From contig OU612071.1 in assembly GCA_914767715.1 (NCBI GenBank), forward strand, positions 26,409,681-26,473,680: a stretch of DNA of 64,000 bases, in the 5' to 3' direction. The position numbers and the translations under genes are program-made. The notes beneath the pieces are model-generated. The model did not search any database and was not told where the DNA came from. It was given only the letters and a program-made list of their open reading frames with translations. Below are positions 22,101 to 34,559 of this stretch, in pieces. This stretch comes from Membranipora membranacea (lineage: Eukaryota; Bryozoa; Gymnolaemata; Cheilostomatida; Membraniporidae). Position 1 is the stretch's first letter. Each line of letters begins with the position of its first letter.

Positions 22101-25100
22101 ATTATCCCAATAGGTTAAGAAATAATAATTGTGTTTTTATGGGACAATCTTAACCCATTATCATAGTCACACAAGTGCTTTATAACAGATATTTTTATAT
22201 ATTTAAACAACAAGGTGGATCAATTTTATTCACGTATCAAATTACTCTCTGATTCTTCAGCTCCGTAATGATGTGCTTCTTTAGAAAATTGGTCCACTCT
22301 TAGTGCATTTTATATCTATCACAGTAGAGGCCTTCCCGAAAACGCTCACATCAAGCCAGGCTAACGTTTTGTGACGTTAGAGAGCTGTTTGAGTGATCAG
22401 CCTATCGTAAAAGCAAAACAAACAGAGCTATCTTGTATTCAATACAGCGGAAAATCCATGGTGCTGATTTTCATTTTCCACTATGAGCCTATGCACCCAT
22501 ATCTCAATTGCCACCTCATGGAAGGGCACTGGCATCCCCATCCCCAAATTTGAGATATGATGGTCTAAAAAGTCAGCTTATTTGTGTGATTTCTGCAAAT
22601 GTAGGTCAACACAGAGCACCAAACTAAGGCTATATTGTGTAGTAAGGTATTCTATGAAAGGCCCCATTGAATACAATACTCCACTGAAAACCACTGGCTC
22701 AGTAAACAAACTTGGAATTTTATCACAGAGTAAGGATGGCAAGGATATATCCACAGAGTAAGGATAAATATATCCTTACTCTGTGATATATCCTTACTCT
22801 GTGATTTTATGTTACCACAAGCACGGCAGTGTGTGTGTGTGTGTTCGATTGAGAATAAATGACACATACTATAAACTGAGGTAAGCCGCAGGTCAGATAA
22901 TAAAATAATCCAGCGATAGCTGAGTCATCGGCTGCACGAAGTTAGTGAAAATAAGGCGAAGGGAAAGGAGATCAAGAATTTTTTAGACATTAGCATTTAA
23001 ATTTGTTATAGCTTAAGACTTTAGATAAAGCTTTAGACATTAACTGTGTTACTGTTCTCATATTCTTGAAACTGACAAGCTTATAGTATGCCTTATGTAT
23101 AATTGTGTGAACTTTACTGAGGACCTGCTGTTTGCCATCCATTGTATATTTATAATTGGAGATTTTTAATTGATGAAACTTTATCAGCAGACAAAAATTC
23201 TATGTGATGATGAAATTCTAAATAATGTGCTGGGTAGATGGCGAGCTGAGGTAAATCCGAAAAATACTGTGCTGCGGTTAACTGTGTCAAAGATTCTTGA
23301 TATTTTGTTAAAAATGGCCAGAACACAAAACATCAACCAAGACACAAATTTTTGCTTGTTATGTAAATCAAAATCTATTTGTCATCAATTATGTCCATTG
23401 AAATATTATTGTCATTCCGCTTGAGAAACAAGCCTACCTCTGCATGCATATCCTCCACGGTCAGTTCTTGTGAAGAAACACATTCCTTCACCATCAGTTG
23501 CCTGCCCCATTCCTCTAGAATGGCCCCAGAAGCTTTATTTTCTGAATCAACAGATTCGTCACTTATATAACATCAGTTATCTGACGACATTATTGCCATC
23601 GAAATATTTTGCCCAAAACTGAGGATGTAAATTTAATAACGCGTGTTGAGTAATATTAGACAAATTGATTGTCGCTAATAAACTAACCCTGGCTTTGTGA
23701 ATTGGGGCTTGTATCATTCTATGGTCATGGATGTTTATACGATGAGCATAAAAATAGCATGAGCATTCCGATGAGCATATTTTGCAATCATCGATGAGGT
23801 AATTTATTATGAGCCGCAATAATTTGTTTTGACAGCAATGCGTTATTTTGTGTGGGGAGAGCCTCGTCAAAGATTATAAAATATTGGCCATGTAGACATA
23901 ACCGCATCCACTAGGATACTGTGTGTAGTCAACAAAGATATTGATGCATGACCGATTTAGCTAAAGTTGTTGAGGAATTTCTATCAACACAGCACACCAA
24001 CAGCTCTGTGACGTCAAATATCACACCCTTTTCAGGGTTAATTTTATGCGAGCGTTTTTAAGAAGGCCTCTACTGCGATAGATATATAATGCACTTAGAG
24101 TGGACCAATTTTTTAAAGAAGCATATCATTACGGAGGTGAAGAATCAGAGAATAATGTGATGCATAAGTAATATTGAGCCACCTAGATTATCCACTAGAT
24201 TATCCTTTTTACCTATGACATTGATAAGCTTAGTTATCGCCCCTGCTAGATTTTGTTTTCTTGTTTGAATTGATATCATTAACCTCCACTAAAATTACCT
24301 AGGATTGTGCCATAGTCTAAATAGAATAATTCACTAGAGTAATAATGATTCTCACCTTTTATTACTTCCAGGGCTGGTGTTCCCTACAGGAGACTGGTTC
24401 AGGTACCGCATATCTCTCTGTGTTGTCAGAGCAAACTCTTCATTTTCCTGGTTCCTACAAAATTTTACAGAAAATGACATAAAATACCTGGTAAGTTTAC
24501 CCTGTTTTGTTGATTATCAGGTTTGTTTCTCAAAATCAGTGATGTTCAGTCTGGCAAGAATGAATTAGAAAAAATATACTGCTTTGAACTCAATACTGTT
24601 ATATTGAAACTAGCTTTAAATCTATCAATGTAAAATATTTTTTGATAATTGATTCACTAAAACTTTGGAACTTCCCTCTTTCAATTGATGGTAGGTTTTG
24701 GGAGAGATTAACTTGAGCTAGTGGTGGTCAATTGTCGTCGAGAACTGTCTAAAAAACTCCCCTTATATCCTGTACGGTAAATTGTCTATCAATGCAGTTG
24801 CATATCCAGCCACTAAGGTTTTCTGCCTGATTAATTGATGGATAATTATTAACTCACTCGTAGAATGCTGGCTTACAGATTCCACATGTGACACACAGAT
24901 CACCAGGAGATGTCATAGGGCATCCTGCACACGTATTCTCACCGGAAGGATAAAGGCAAGAATAGTCAATTGAAATTTTAAGGCAGCACCATCCAAGCTG
25001 GCTGTCATTTGCTCTTTTTTTAGGAATACTCCTACAAAGAAGCAATATTTCACCTACTATAATTAATATAATTTTAATGTGTCACAGCTGTACACCAATT

Positions 25101-25633
25101 TATTATCGGTGATCAAATCAGCTTTTTGCAATCCGTTCTTTACTTGATTTGGTACCTGTTAAATAGCTTACCTCTTCACCTGAATTGTTGGTGGAAAGTG
25201 AACTGCGCACTCTCCAGCTCCTTTAATTGCGCAACACCAACGCATGCTGTTTTGTCTACTTTCTTTCACAACACCTATCTCTCTACAAAACGCACATATC
25301 ATTTGTTATATAAATGATGTGAATACTAATTGCTTGTGATATATGGAGAGGATAACTCATACATTATCGGTGTTTTGGACAAGGGTTTCTTTACACTATT
25401 TTTTTCTGGCAGACAATATCATTCTGGATGGATGTTTTCTATAAAGTGCGAAATAAATAACTGTAAAAAAAGAAGAGAAAAAAAGATAACGTTATGTGTT
25501 TGGAGAATTGATGATTACGTTTATGAAAGATGTGTAATTTAGCAAACTAGTACCAACTTACTGTTTGAGATTCCTCAACGCCTGGGCTAACACTTTCTGC
25601 TGTTGTTGAGACATTTTCTAGGGATTTCGTATT
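19135..25633 (-). CDS. Upstream exons of a Cys-rich/OTU/MULE gene
   Basis: Exons in transcript order: 25562-25614 (from ATG, MSQQQQKVLAQ; exon start about 25633), 24858-25031, 24356-24454, 21987-22070, 21586-21684, 20246-20329, 19838-19936, 19467-19514, 19135-19201. Every border has GT and AG and all phases match. Adding 15685-18183 gives 3306 nt, or 1101 residues and a stop. The 84-bp exon encodes CxxCP...GDLCVTCGICKPAFY, a likely metal-binding Cys cluster; the 99-bp exon encodes ALTTQRDMRYLNQSP... The pair occurs three times. The 67-bp exon carries DPKKRKL, a basic NLS-like motif, and ends phase 0, which runs into FVLRSPQDGHC. The Cys-rich family is not recognised. Nuclear location is inferred from the basic motif and the transposase domain. 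Confidence 0.6.
19277..19349 (-). CDS. Possible alternative terminal exon
   Basis: After a TTGTTTCAG acceptor the frame in phase with the 48-bp exon reads MECQRRWINQGFGSY... and stops at TAG (19277-19279). Use of this exon would end the protein before the OTU/MULE part, giving a short Cys-rich isoform. Skipping it joins the 48-bp exon in frame to the 67-bp exon. Confidence 0.35.
20451..20474 (+). repeat. (TA)n microsatellite
   Basis: About 12 TA units abut the left end of element Z. Confidence 0.9.
20473..21424. mobile_element. Element Z: non-autonomous, MULE-type ends
   Basis: About 950 bp lie between TAAGGTAGAGTAACG and, inverted, TAAGGTATAGTAACG. GGAAAGCT occurs about 48-58 bp inside each end. 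The same two words with the same spacing occur at the ends of the 14412-15776 foldback. There is no coding sequence inside. It sits in the intron between the 21586-21684 and 20246-20329 exons and is absent from the corresponding intron edges elsewhere. A substrate relation to the neighbouring MULE gene is inferred. Confidence 0.55.
22241..24156. mobile_element. Element Q: 1.9-kb transposon with ~155-bp TIRs
   Basis: The left arm, 22241-22396 (CTCTGATTCTTCAGCTCC...), is inverted at 24001-24156 with good identity, especially GGTCCACTCTTAGTGCAT and CAGTAGAGGCCTTC. The interior has short ORFs only and a cluster of palindromic CAGAGTAAGGAT repeats (22722-22807). It lies in an intron of the Cys-rich gene. 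The superfamily is unknown, and the target duplication is not resolved. Confidence 0.6.
22722..22807. repeat. Palindromic cluster inside element Q
   Basis: ATCACAGAGTAAGGAT occurs twice forward and twice as its complement within 86 bp, able to form alternative hairpins. Confidence 0.85.
25172..25282 (-). CDS. Possible alternative 5' exon with WCC motif
   Basis: The open frame contains MRWCCAIKGAGECAVHFPP and ends AG|GTAAGC in phase 2, which joins to the 24858-25031 exon (RSIPKKRAND, with its own GWCC motif). It does not join in phase to the ATG exon at 25562, so it may be an alternative first coding exon starting at its internal Met. The acceptor is after GTAG (exon start 25282) or after GATAG (25274). 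Confidence 0.4.
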
Positions 25634-25639
25634 CTGCAA

Positions 25640-27740
25640 AATCAAATAAAAACTGTTAACCATGAAAAATCTTTGCCTACACTCTTCCGTATTATTGCTC
25701 TCATCTGTTGATTTTTATTTCAAATTAGCCAAGAATTCAGATTTTCAGTGGACCTGCCTATTATTTCGGACTCTGATCTTTCGACGTATTGCACAATGTT
25801 AATGTCTCACGTACAGGAGGTAAGCAGGAAACGTGATGGCGGCAGCTACCAAAAGAAAATCACTTGGAAGAAAATTTCAAATCAAAATGGTGAATTATTT
25901 CTCAATAACTAGATACGTCAACGGTCAACGATAAAAAAGTTTCAAACTTGCAGTTGCTGCAAGGTTAGTCGGAGCTAGGTATTGTTAAACAATTATACAA
26001 CTTGGAAATTTTTTTTTGAAACTTACCTAGCAATTCTGAGTAAAGTTAGCGCTGCTGCCTTGGACAGCAATGGGTTTATCAATAAAGTTTCAGGTTTTTC
26101 ACCTAAATTATTTGAGACAAAATAACCACAATCTTGATGATAAAACCAGATCAGACAGCAACAAAGTCACTATCAACTTGTTATTGCATTCTTAGCCAGA
26201 GATTTATATTATACAGGCCTGTATCTTTGGGAGAAAGTAAGCTGGGCTGTGCAGTATAATCCATCATAGTTGCCCACTGCAATGCAATGATGGCCTGACA
26301 TAGGTTAGCTGTTGTAATGAGTTTCATGGACAAAGTTTTCATGTGTGAGGACAAGAAGAGGCCTTCTTTTTGTTTGGATAGCATCGCTTGTTAATATATG
26401 CGCTAAGATAAATATAAAAAAAATTAATTATGGTGACTAGGACCAACCATACACGCGCATTCATAAATGAAGTAAGAATGGCATCGGAGTAAAGTGCGTT
26501 GTCAGCAGATTCATACTGACAATTCAATACTGACAAAATGTAAAGAAATTACTGCATCAAGAGATAGAAGACCTCCCTCTCTGCCTCAAAGCTATTGTGG
26601 GATGGTTGGGGATATGAAAAGCTTTTTTTTACAAATCGCCTTGAAAACTTGTTTGGGCTTCATAGACAGATTCAGAGCAGTTTGAAGCACATTTATCTTC
26701 AGGCAACAATCAGCAATATGCTAACTTTAAACGGGAAAACTTAGAATTTTTGAGGATGATACTTTTCTCAGACCTATGCTTTAGAAAATTTCTGTGCTGG
26801 CCAGAACTGGTCACATTTAACTATTTTCACATTGAATATTCAATTGTCTTTATGTAGGGGCAGCCGTGGTTGAGATATTTATTGAGCCGTAAGTCTCGTA
26901 CTGATGCCATAAATGACACCCTGAAAACTACAAAGTTTGAACAACAAGTTGGTAAAACTTGTGTTTCCAAAAGTATAAAATTAGCAGGTGTAACATCAAA
27001 TACAGTTGAGACTTTTACATTATTTCATATCAAAGATATTAACAGGTCAGATTCACAGAAAAAATAAAGTTATTAATTACCTGATTGGCCCTATAAAACG
27101 GCTGTGCTAAATTGGTGGAACATGAATTGACCTTTTATGCCTTCCACGGCGCAACGACATTGCTATCCATTCTTTGTATCATTGCAATGATTTTAAAAGC
27201 AAGTTAACAGAGATTTTGAAACAATTTGACTGCCAATGTGGACAGAATGGTGGCTAAACAAGGTGCTGAATGAAATATACACTGCTCAAGTAGTCATGTT
27301 AAGTTTTATTGAGTGAAAGCGCACATTAAGCAACCTAAGGTCACAGACTGTTTATCATTATCGAGAAAATCTAAACTAGATCGAGATAGAAGAGGTATGA
27401 TGCAGATACTGTAGGTCTATCGGAAAAGTTGGACATATTTCAATTCATGCTTGTGATCGTCCATTTTGTATGTTGTTGGTCTGAGATTGTCAGTTTTGTC
27501 CCTGCCTGTAAAGCCAAGTCCATCCGTCCAAACTTTTGCTGCCCTGTTAATCAAAATGTCGAAAATTGTTCCGATAGCAATAAAAATATTTTGTCCGTCA
27601 GTTTATGCCTATATCTTGTACAGATTAAATATTTAAACTAGATCGTTTAAACATTTTTTTAGGCTTTTTTTAAAAATATTTTTTCAAAACTAGGTTTTTA
27701 AGCATTTAGAATGTATGTTTGTATGAGATTCCGTGAAAAA
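25640..27740. other. No gene seen upstream of the Cys-rich gene
   Basis: This is the likely 5' flank or first-intron region of the minus-strand gene: a TTTTGCAG acceptor at 25634-25641 implies an untranslated exon further upstream. No TATA box or terminal repeat of a larger transposon was found here by eye. Confidence 0.45.
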
Positions 27741-27744
27741 AATG

Positions 27745-29800
27745 ATATGATCAAAATGCCATTTGTACAAAATTCCAGTGACATAATGCCATTGCCATAA
27801 TGCCACGGCCATGATGCCATAGGTGATAACACCACTGCACACTATACCTACCAATGCCAAAACACCAGTTGTACGGAACGCCAGTTGTGTCAAAATACCA
27901 GTGGATATAACATCAGATTAGACATAATACCATTTGAGACAACATACCATATCCCAAAATACCATTGCCATAATGCAGAAACATGAAACCAAAGGAGATC
28001 AAGCCACGCTGTTTTATTTTGTGTGATAGTTGTATTACAGTTGTGAGTTGCTCGGTTAGAGGAGGAGGTGGCTCAGCTGCTTAGTGCCGTCTCCTTCACT
28101 GTGCAAATCATAAAGTTTCTTTGTTCAATTTCAATGGTGTCTGGGGTTTTTTGGGGTCCGCAAACTGAGAGCTAGTGACTTGTAACAAATATTACTCAAC
28201 TAATCTTTAGAATAATATGGGGATTATAACCTTTTTTTTTTCGAAAAGCCAAGTCTTGACTCATGCTACAAATGACCGATAAAACTACAATTACTGAACA
28301 TAGAGCAGGTTAACTCTGTATTTATTAGTTGCATAAAAAGTTACAGTTACAACAAACAAGAAAAGAGAAAATGTGTTACCCAAAATGAAATTTCACGGCT
28401 AGGCCATATCCATAGTATTCAGCAAAGTAATTTTTAGGGGTTTTTGACACACAGGACGTTCATAACTTGAATTCCATGTTGTAAATTTAGAATAATATGA
28501 TAATGAGTATATAGATGAGTTTTTCACATCTCTTCCAACAGTATAAAATTTCAACAAACCTTTTTTTCTACTACAAGGTATGAAAGCCAATTTACAAAGC
28601 CGTTTCATCAAAATGTGGTGTCACTAGGCAAAACTTTTTGTTCAACACAAAAATTCCTCACCTCACTTGTTTAATAATGATAAGCCACAAAGTTGCCTTC
28701 CACCTGTAACGGACTGGGTGAAATACACAGGACACAAAATTACGTTCTATTTACGGTGTAAAATCTGACAATAATCATACAGATAGCACAAGCATCTAAG
28801 CTGTAATACACAGAAAAGAACTTTTGTCACAAAATTTGGAATTATTGGCAAACGAGAAAATTATTTTGTTACGCACGGGACTGAAAAATAACAAAACTTA
28901 GTAATATAAAGAGATGTGTGAATTTTGTAGTGTAAAACAAAATTCTCTTATACCGATGTATTGTGACGCGCAGGTCGGCGTACAGGACACTAAATTGTAC
29001 TCTGACATCTTGGTCAAGCATCTCACTTTTTTCAATCGATTTCACATTTGATTTTGAGTGGAGAACAGAAACTATTCAAACATAATTTTTATGATGGAAT
29101 TGATTGAGCCTGCTTGTGTTGTGCTCATTGGTAGTGTTAACTCTGCAACAGCACATTTATTTTATGCAGAATTTTTCTTTTCAAATGTGATATTACTACC
29201 AGAGACTATAGATATAGTCTCTGTTACTACTTCACAGAACAGATTTGTTACTTTTTCAGTGTCTTGGCGTTGAAAAAGATTGTATTTTAATGCTAAACCG
29301 CATACTCATGAACAGAATTTTCCTACACTATGTTCAATCATGCTAGACTTCATGACGCCAGTAATAGCATCAGTCAAGACCAGTCGAAACTCTTCAAGCC
29401 AAGACATAAAGTTGGTCAAATTTAGAGAGTCAATTAATTTGCAATATCTCACAGAGTTGGCGGCGCAATATTTGGCTGCAATTTCTGCAACACACACTAG
29501 CCTTCATTCAGTACAGCTGGAATATAACTTTAAAAAAAATACAATGTGGTTTGATCTCCTTTGGTTACATATTTTGGTATTATGGCAACGGTATTTTGGG
29601 ATATGGTACATTGTCTCAAATGGTATTATGTCCAATCTGGCGTTATATCCACTGGTATTTTGACACAACTGGTGTTTTTTACAACTGCAGTGGTGTTATC
29701 ACCTATAGCATTATGGCCGTGGCATTAAGGCAATGGCATTATGTCACTGGCATTTTGTCCCAATGGAATTTTGACCATGGCATTATGGCCGGGTACCTTG
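27745..29800. mobile_element. Element V: transposon with ~260-bp repetitive TIRs
   Basis: The left arm 27745-28007 is inverted at 29546-29800. Both arms consist of degenerate short words of the type CCATAATGCCA / GGCATTATGG. The interior, about 1.5 kb, has no recognised transposase. It contains a tRNA-like piece at 28066. A single arm of the same family lies at 48753-48985. The superfamily is not assigned. Confidence 0.75.
28066..28150 (+). repeat. Possible tRNA-derived SINE head in element V
   Basis: GGTGGCTCAGCTGCTTAG resembles a pol III A box, and GTTCAATTTC about 50 bp later a B box. No full cloverleaf forms, so this is at best a decayed SINE. Confidence 0.3.
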
Positions 29801-29805
29801 TATGA

Positions 29806-32800
29806 AGATGTGTTAATGGTGTGGGTGAGGAGTTCTCAAGAAAATATATTAAAATGTAAATGCTGCTAAAATACTGAAGTTTAAAGGACTTGAATCTTAA
29901 TTGCACTAGTCAAAACCCTTCTATTGAATTTTCAAAAATTAAAATTCAACAATGGTTTAACCCACCGCCAGCACAATGAACTTGTTATACAGATTCCACG
30001 GATAAACACGTCACATGTTATGATCTAATAATCAGAAATTTGGTGCTCCAAACGCCATATAAGGCAACATACTTGGCTTGTGCTGACTGTCAAGATGTTT
30101 TTGCGGTTTCAGCAAAATTCTGTTGATGGGAAAGTCTAAGGGAAAGGGAAGTGTCCATTTAGCTTGGTTTTTAAGCATTTTGAATTTAGATTTCTAAAAT
30201 ACCATTAAATTTAAACCTAACGTGAGAAAAAATTGTGTTTCCCCCTATGGCGTGTATTTCTGGCGACTGGGTATTACATCCAACTTTCTAAAATAGTTGA
30301 TGTCATACTATTCATATAACTGCTGTACAACCTCGTTGCGTCATGAAGGATGCATTGAATTAGGAAGGGCACTGAGCCTGTATCTAATAGTCTATAGTTT
30401 CCAGTTTGCAGTATTTATATTTTTATAGGTAGATTCATTATGAATCTGTTGTCCTTTCACAAAGTCATCATATACATGCCCTATACCCCCTCAGTAAATT
30501 TATTCATTAATTGCTAGCAAGAGTGATTTGCGTGCTTGATCGCAGATAGTTTGGAAGACAAGGGGACCGATAAGTTTCTGTATACAAAATAAATGATTAG
30601 TTTTTCAGAGTTTTGCATATTTAGATAACATTATGTTGCTTCAAGGGTAGTGGTAAGTGGGTATGGAATAGGACATTTAATCGCAGCAAACACCCCTCCC
30701 CGATAGCTGTAAACGTGGTCACTCATGCCATCTAAGAACCACTGTGGCTTCACTAAATTTTGCATTTGCAATTGACCTACCAGTATCCACTTTGTTGTCA
30801 GGAATAGATATAAAAAAAAGGACTACACATGTCTTTCAAAAGGTACATAAAGCGCACTCTTCATCATTGCCATCATGAGAACATGTGAACTGAGATGAAT
30901 GGAAAAATTCCAGGGGAGGGGAGGGGGAATGTCTGCAAAATTGTTGCATTTATCATTTGAAAGTCTTCTTATTAAAACCAGACACATATGAGGGTGCTCC
31001 AAAATTCTATTGCCTATTTCAACAGCCCTGGTGCATGTGTTATTGTTTTTATTGTTTATTTTTTCAGTTAAGAGGTTGAGGTAAACAAATGAGATATTGA
31101 TCAATCTGGACAAATCACACCATCATCCTTGAGTTGAGCTTCCATATTTAAAGAATTATTTCAACTGTTATGGCTATTAGATCATCAACCAAACAGAAAA
31201 AATTGTAAAAAAGTGGACATTTTAAGGGAGTTGACATCTGACTAGCACATGTCACAGCATGATCTGTTCCATCATGATCAAACAAGCATTATGTTTCATA
31301 TTATAGATAATATTAGAAACCGAGCATATTCCAAACTCTGTCTAAAATGTCCTGGATACACCCTTTGCATGTCAGTGATAGCTTACCTAAGGATTTTATC
31401 ACATACCCTGCAATATAGGCCACACTGTTCTCTGAATCTAGGTTGTTTCTCCCAAATAATTCTCCTCAATAAACATCACCACTTTTACTGCCTGTTCATT
31501 AGTAAATAAAGTTTATGCTATGTTGTAATTCCTAATTGAGCGATGTGTACATCATGAAAAATGACGAGCCTCAGAATTGAATGATCTAGCTGTATCTGTC
31601 GTGGCGAGCTTTGTCATGGGGTCAAGACAGTCTGCCAATGGCCATGCAAAGTTGTCCCAGATCGAAATGGATTCAGATTACTGTTAAAGCCAAAAATTAT
31701 GGTTTATGAAACTACTGTCGTTTTGTTGAGAAACTATCGAATACTGGAGTATGACGGATGAATAAGTGCTAGAAGTTATTTTTGTTGTTCACATCATAAA
31801 ACTGTGCCAATTATGTTTTTGGTGCCAAAACAGGACAATGCAAGTTACATCAAAACAAAAAGGCAAACCAGAACCAAACCATATTATATTATTTACTTCA
31901 GTGAACCTCATAGAATGGTATAACATCTTGATGTTGAATAGCAAGATCTTTTCACATTATTGCTGATTACAAGTATGCTAAAGATGTTAGCTTGTCGGTC
32001 AGCAAATCCGCGCTGAAAGGTACTCTGATTAACAACACTGGGCCCTGCACCACAATCAGCTATCACAACAATACAATGGCTCAAGTCACAAACAGCAATG
32101 ACAAGTTTACCCCAAACCAAATCCAGGATTGGGGTGCTAATCGATCCCCGCACTGACCGTAGTACTAGAAACATAATCGCACAAAACATCTTACTCCTCT
32201 CGTAAAGTTCTTGATATTACACTGGCATGGGGGTTAAAGTTTGAGGTTGCTTCATTGTTTAATTCCAAGTTTATCATTTTGTTAGACAACAATATTGATT
32301 CATACAAGTAACACATTGGGGTGTAAATAAAGGACTTGGGCTGCAGCTGTTCCCCATCAAGCACCACTGATAGGTGTCGCAGCATGGGCACTCGCTACTA
32401 CCCGGCCATGAAGAATATTGTTCCAATTCTCCATGGAGTCGAACTACTCATCCAAGACAGTTTTATAGTCTGATAGCTCAATTTATATATTTCGCAAGTT
32501 ACATGTCGTAGAATAACTCTAGTGCGAAGTGCTTATGTTTAGATAGCTTGACAATTTCCAATCAATTGCAGCAATTCGTCTTTTATCCTTACTCAAAGAA
32601 TGGAAATTATATAAACCATCTTAATTTTAGCACAACAAATTAACATATTAATCTTGAATACTTAAAACAGAATTGTGTATTGACACTGCAGAAGAAAATA
32701 CCAATAAGTGGTTGAATTGTCTTCACTTACTTGAAGACGAGGCAACTCCCGAAACACCATAGTAATTTTAACTGGCAGTTGTGAGAAACATATGACAAGC

Positions 32801-34100
32801 TCTAACAGTGCAAGAGGCCAAGCAATGAAATTATGTACGTACATGTATTGTTTTGCAGCCTCACTGTGTACGTAGAGTATATTCTACTACTACATATGAC
32901 CATCAAACAGCGAGGGGACAGATTTTTCTCATTGACAATACAATACCTGGTTTACTCCTAATAAAGGCAGCAAAAAAATTTGGTCATTGCTACCTTGATA
33001 ATGAGGTGTAACAATGCATTTCTGGTTCAAATATTTGGATATAGCATATTAGCACCATCCCAAAAGTTTGTTTCCATAATCAGAGAAATTCTGAGAATCA
33101 GAGTTAGATATTTAGCCAATATGTATGAGTATAGTAATCCTGTGAGTTTAGCCGAGAGAGTGACACGGGTGCTCAGTCCCTTAGTGAGTGTCATACACTG
33201 TATGAGTGTTGTAGAGCCTACGACTTTCGTGAGGAAATTAATATATTTATATGTCAACTGTGGGTAATAAAAACTTGGGTATCCTTCTGATGTTGAGGCA
33301 TAGCCCTTTTTTACATATAAAAAATGAACAAGGAATTTCAACAAGGATACCTGCTTCAAAATAGCTCAAGCATTGATATATTTAGCATACAACAGCAACC
33401 ACCAACAGCCTTATAAGTGGTGCTCTTGGCATCGCAATATTAACACTTTGAGGAGGTCTCAGAAATTACAACAACAATCAATGACATCCATGGAATATAA
33501 CAATATGCGCATTGTCTGACTGAAAAGATGCCTAGCCATTTCCAATTATGCTGATAGCAGTAAAGACAAGAAGGCAACGATCAGGTCACTTTTTTATGGT
33601 CTTCCAAAAAAGTTGATATTTTGCAACTACAACCACTTCTATCAACAGGTTACTACCACTTGATGCCTCTACATAAATGACAGCCAGACATAATAATAGC
33701 GGCTCTCAATGACACCCCTGGTATAATCCTACTCAAGAGAAGTAAAACATACTCTGGAGGAAAAAATTTGTATTACACATCGGCTCACATATACCCTAAC
33801 TCATAAATAAGCAGAAATATTGGTGTTAGCTAAAATTGAGTCACCCCCAAACTATCAAAACTAACTCTATCTTTTATATACTCTTCTAAGGTATGTGCTC
33901 TCTCTGATGGAATAATCAGTTAGTTCTGAAGTGATAAAGAGAAGGAAAGAAGATCACGATCGTGGGTAAACTCATAATTTCTATTTAGGCCTTTTCTAAA
34001 CTCAGGATGGCGACTTAACTATTAATGACAGATAGCCTACAAAACTCAGGATGGCAAATTGAACACCATGGCATATACCAATCTCAAGACATTTAAATTA
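29806..34100. other. No gene supported; long unassigned stretch
   Basis: Several ORFs of 60-110 codons occur on both strands but none shows a family motif or paired splice signals. A minus-strand frame at 32191-32391 (FIYTPMCYLYESILL) is coding-like in composition only. A 33660-33720 phrase (ATGACAGCCAG, then ATGACACCC) recurs loosely at 34617-34670. Confidence 0.4.
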
Positions 34101-34501
34101 TATATTATCATTCATGACATATATATTCAAGACATATATATTATATTTTATCATATATATATATAAAAATATATATATACACACATTTGTACAATAAAGT
34201 GGCATATATTATATATCCAACTATTGTACCCATAAAAACCCTGGACAATGAGTCATTCATATATATATATATATATAGTGGCTATCAGTGTGTAGGGCAA
34301 ATCTTTGCATTGGAGTTGTCGACCATGTCAGGCTATTTTATCTACCATTAATTACTATTGGGTTAAGGATGCCCAACATGATGATTTAAGAGGATTTAAG
34401 ACATGATTTTTTGTGGGTCATATAAAATGACTCCTTATTTTTGAGTGACACTTAGTTGGGGCCAAATACACACAGATGACACTTAAAAGCACAGATTTGA
34501 A

Positions 34502-34536
<35 letters not shown>

Positions 34537-34545
34537 GACATATAT
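34100..34545. repeat. TA-rich microsatellite block
   Basis: (TA)n runs lie near 34140-34190, 34257-34277 and 34503-34532. The phrase TTCAAGACATATATATTA occurs next to the first and third, suggesting a duplicated AT-rich unit. Confidence 0.8.
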
Positions 34546-34559
34546 ATTATATATTATCA

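Larger units (their letters stand above)
19800..22165 (-). repeat. Intragenic tandem duplication (about 1.75 kb period)
   Basis: 19800-20430 and 21545-22165 are near-identical, including exons, intron edges and intron text. A third, more diverged copy covers 24247-24500 plus the exon at 24858. Each unit has one 84-bp (or longer) and one 99-bp exon, both phase 2-2, so duplication keeps the frame. Units two and three also share the upstream text GTTTTCTTGTTTGAATTG (about 21485 and 24252). Confidence 0.9.

Noticed and set aside
29058-29663. ORFs inside element V as its transposase
   Set aside because: They are short, overlap in several frames, run into the inverted arm and show no DDE motif.
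32100-32140. LINE motif (HPNPG) on the minus strand
   Set aside because: Five residues in a frame full of stops, with no further LINE similarity around it.
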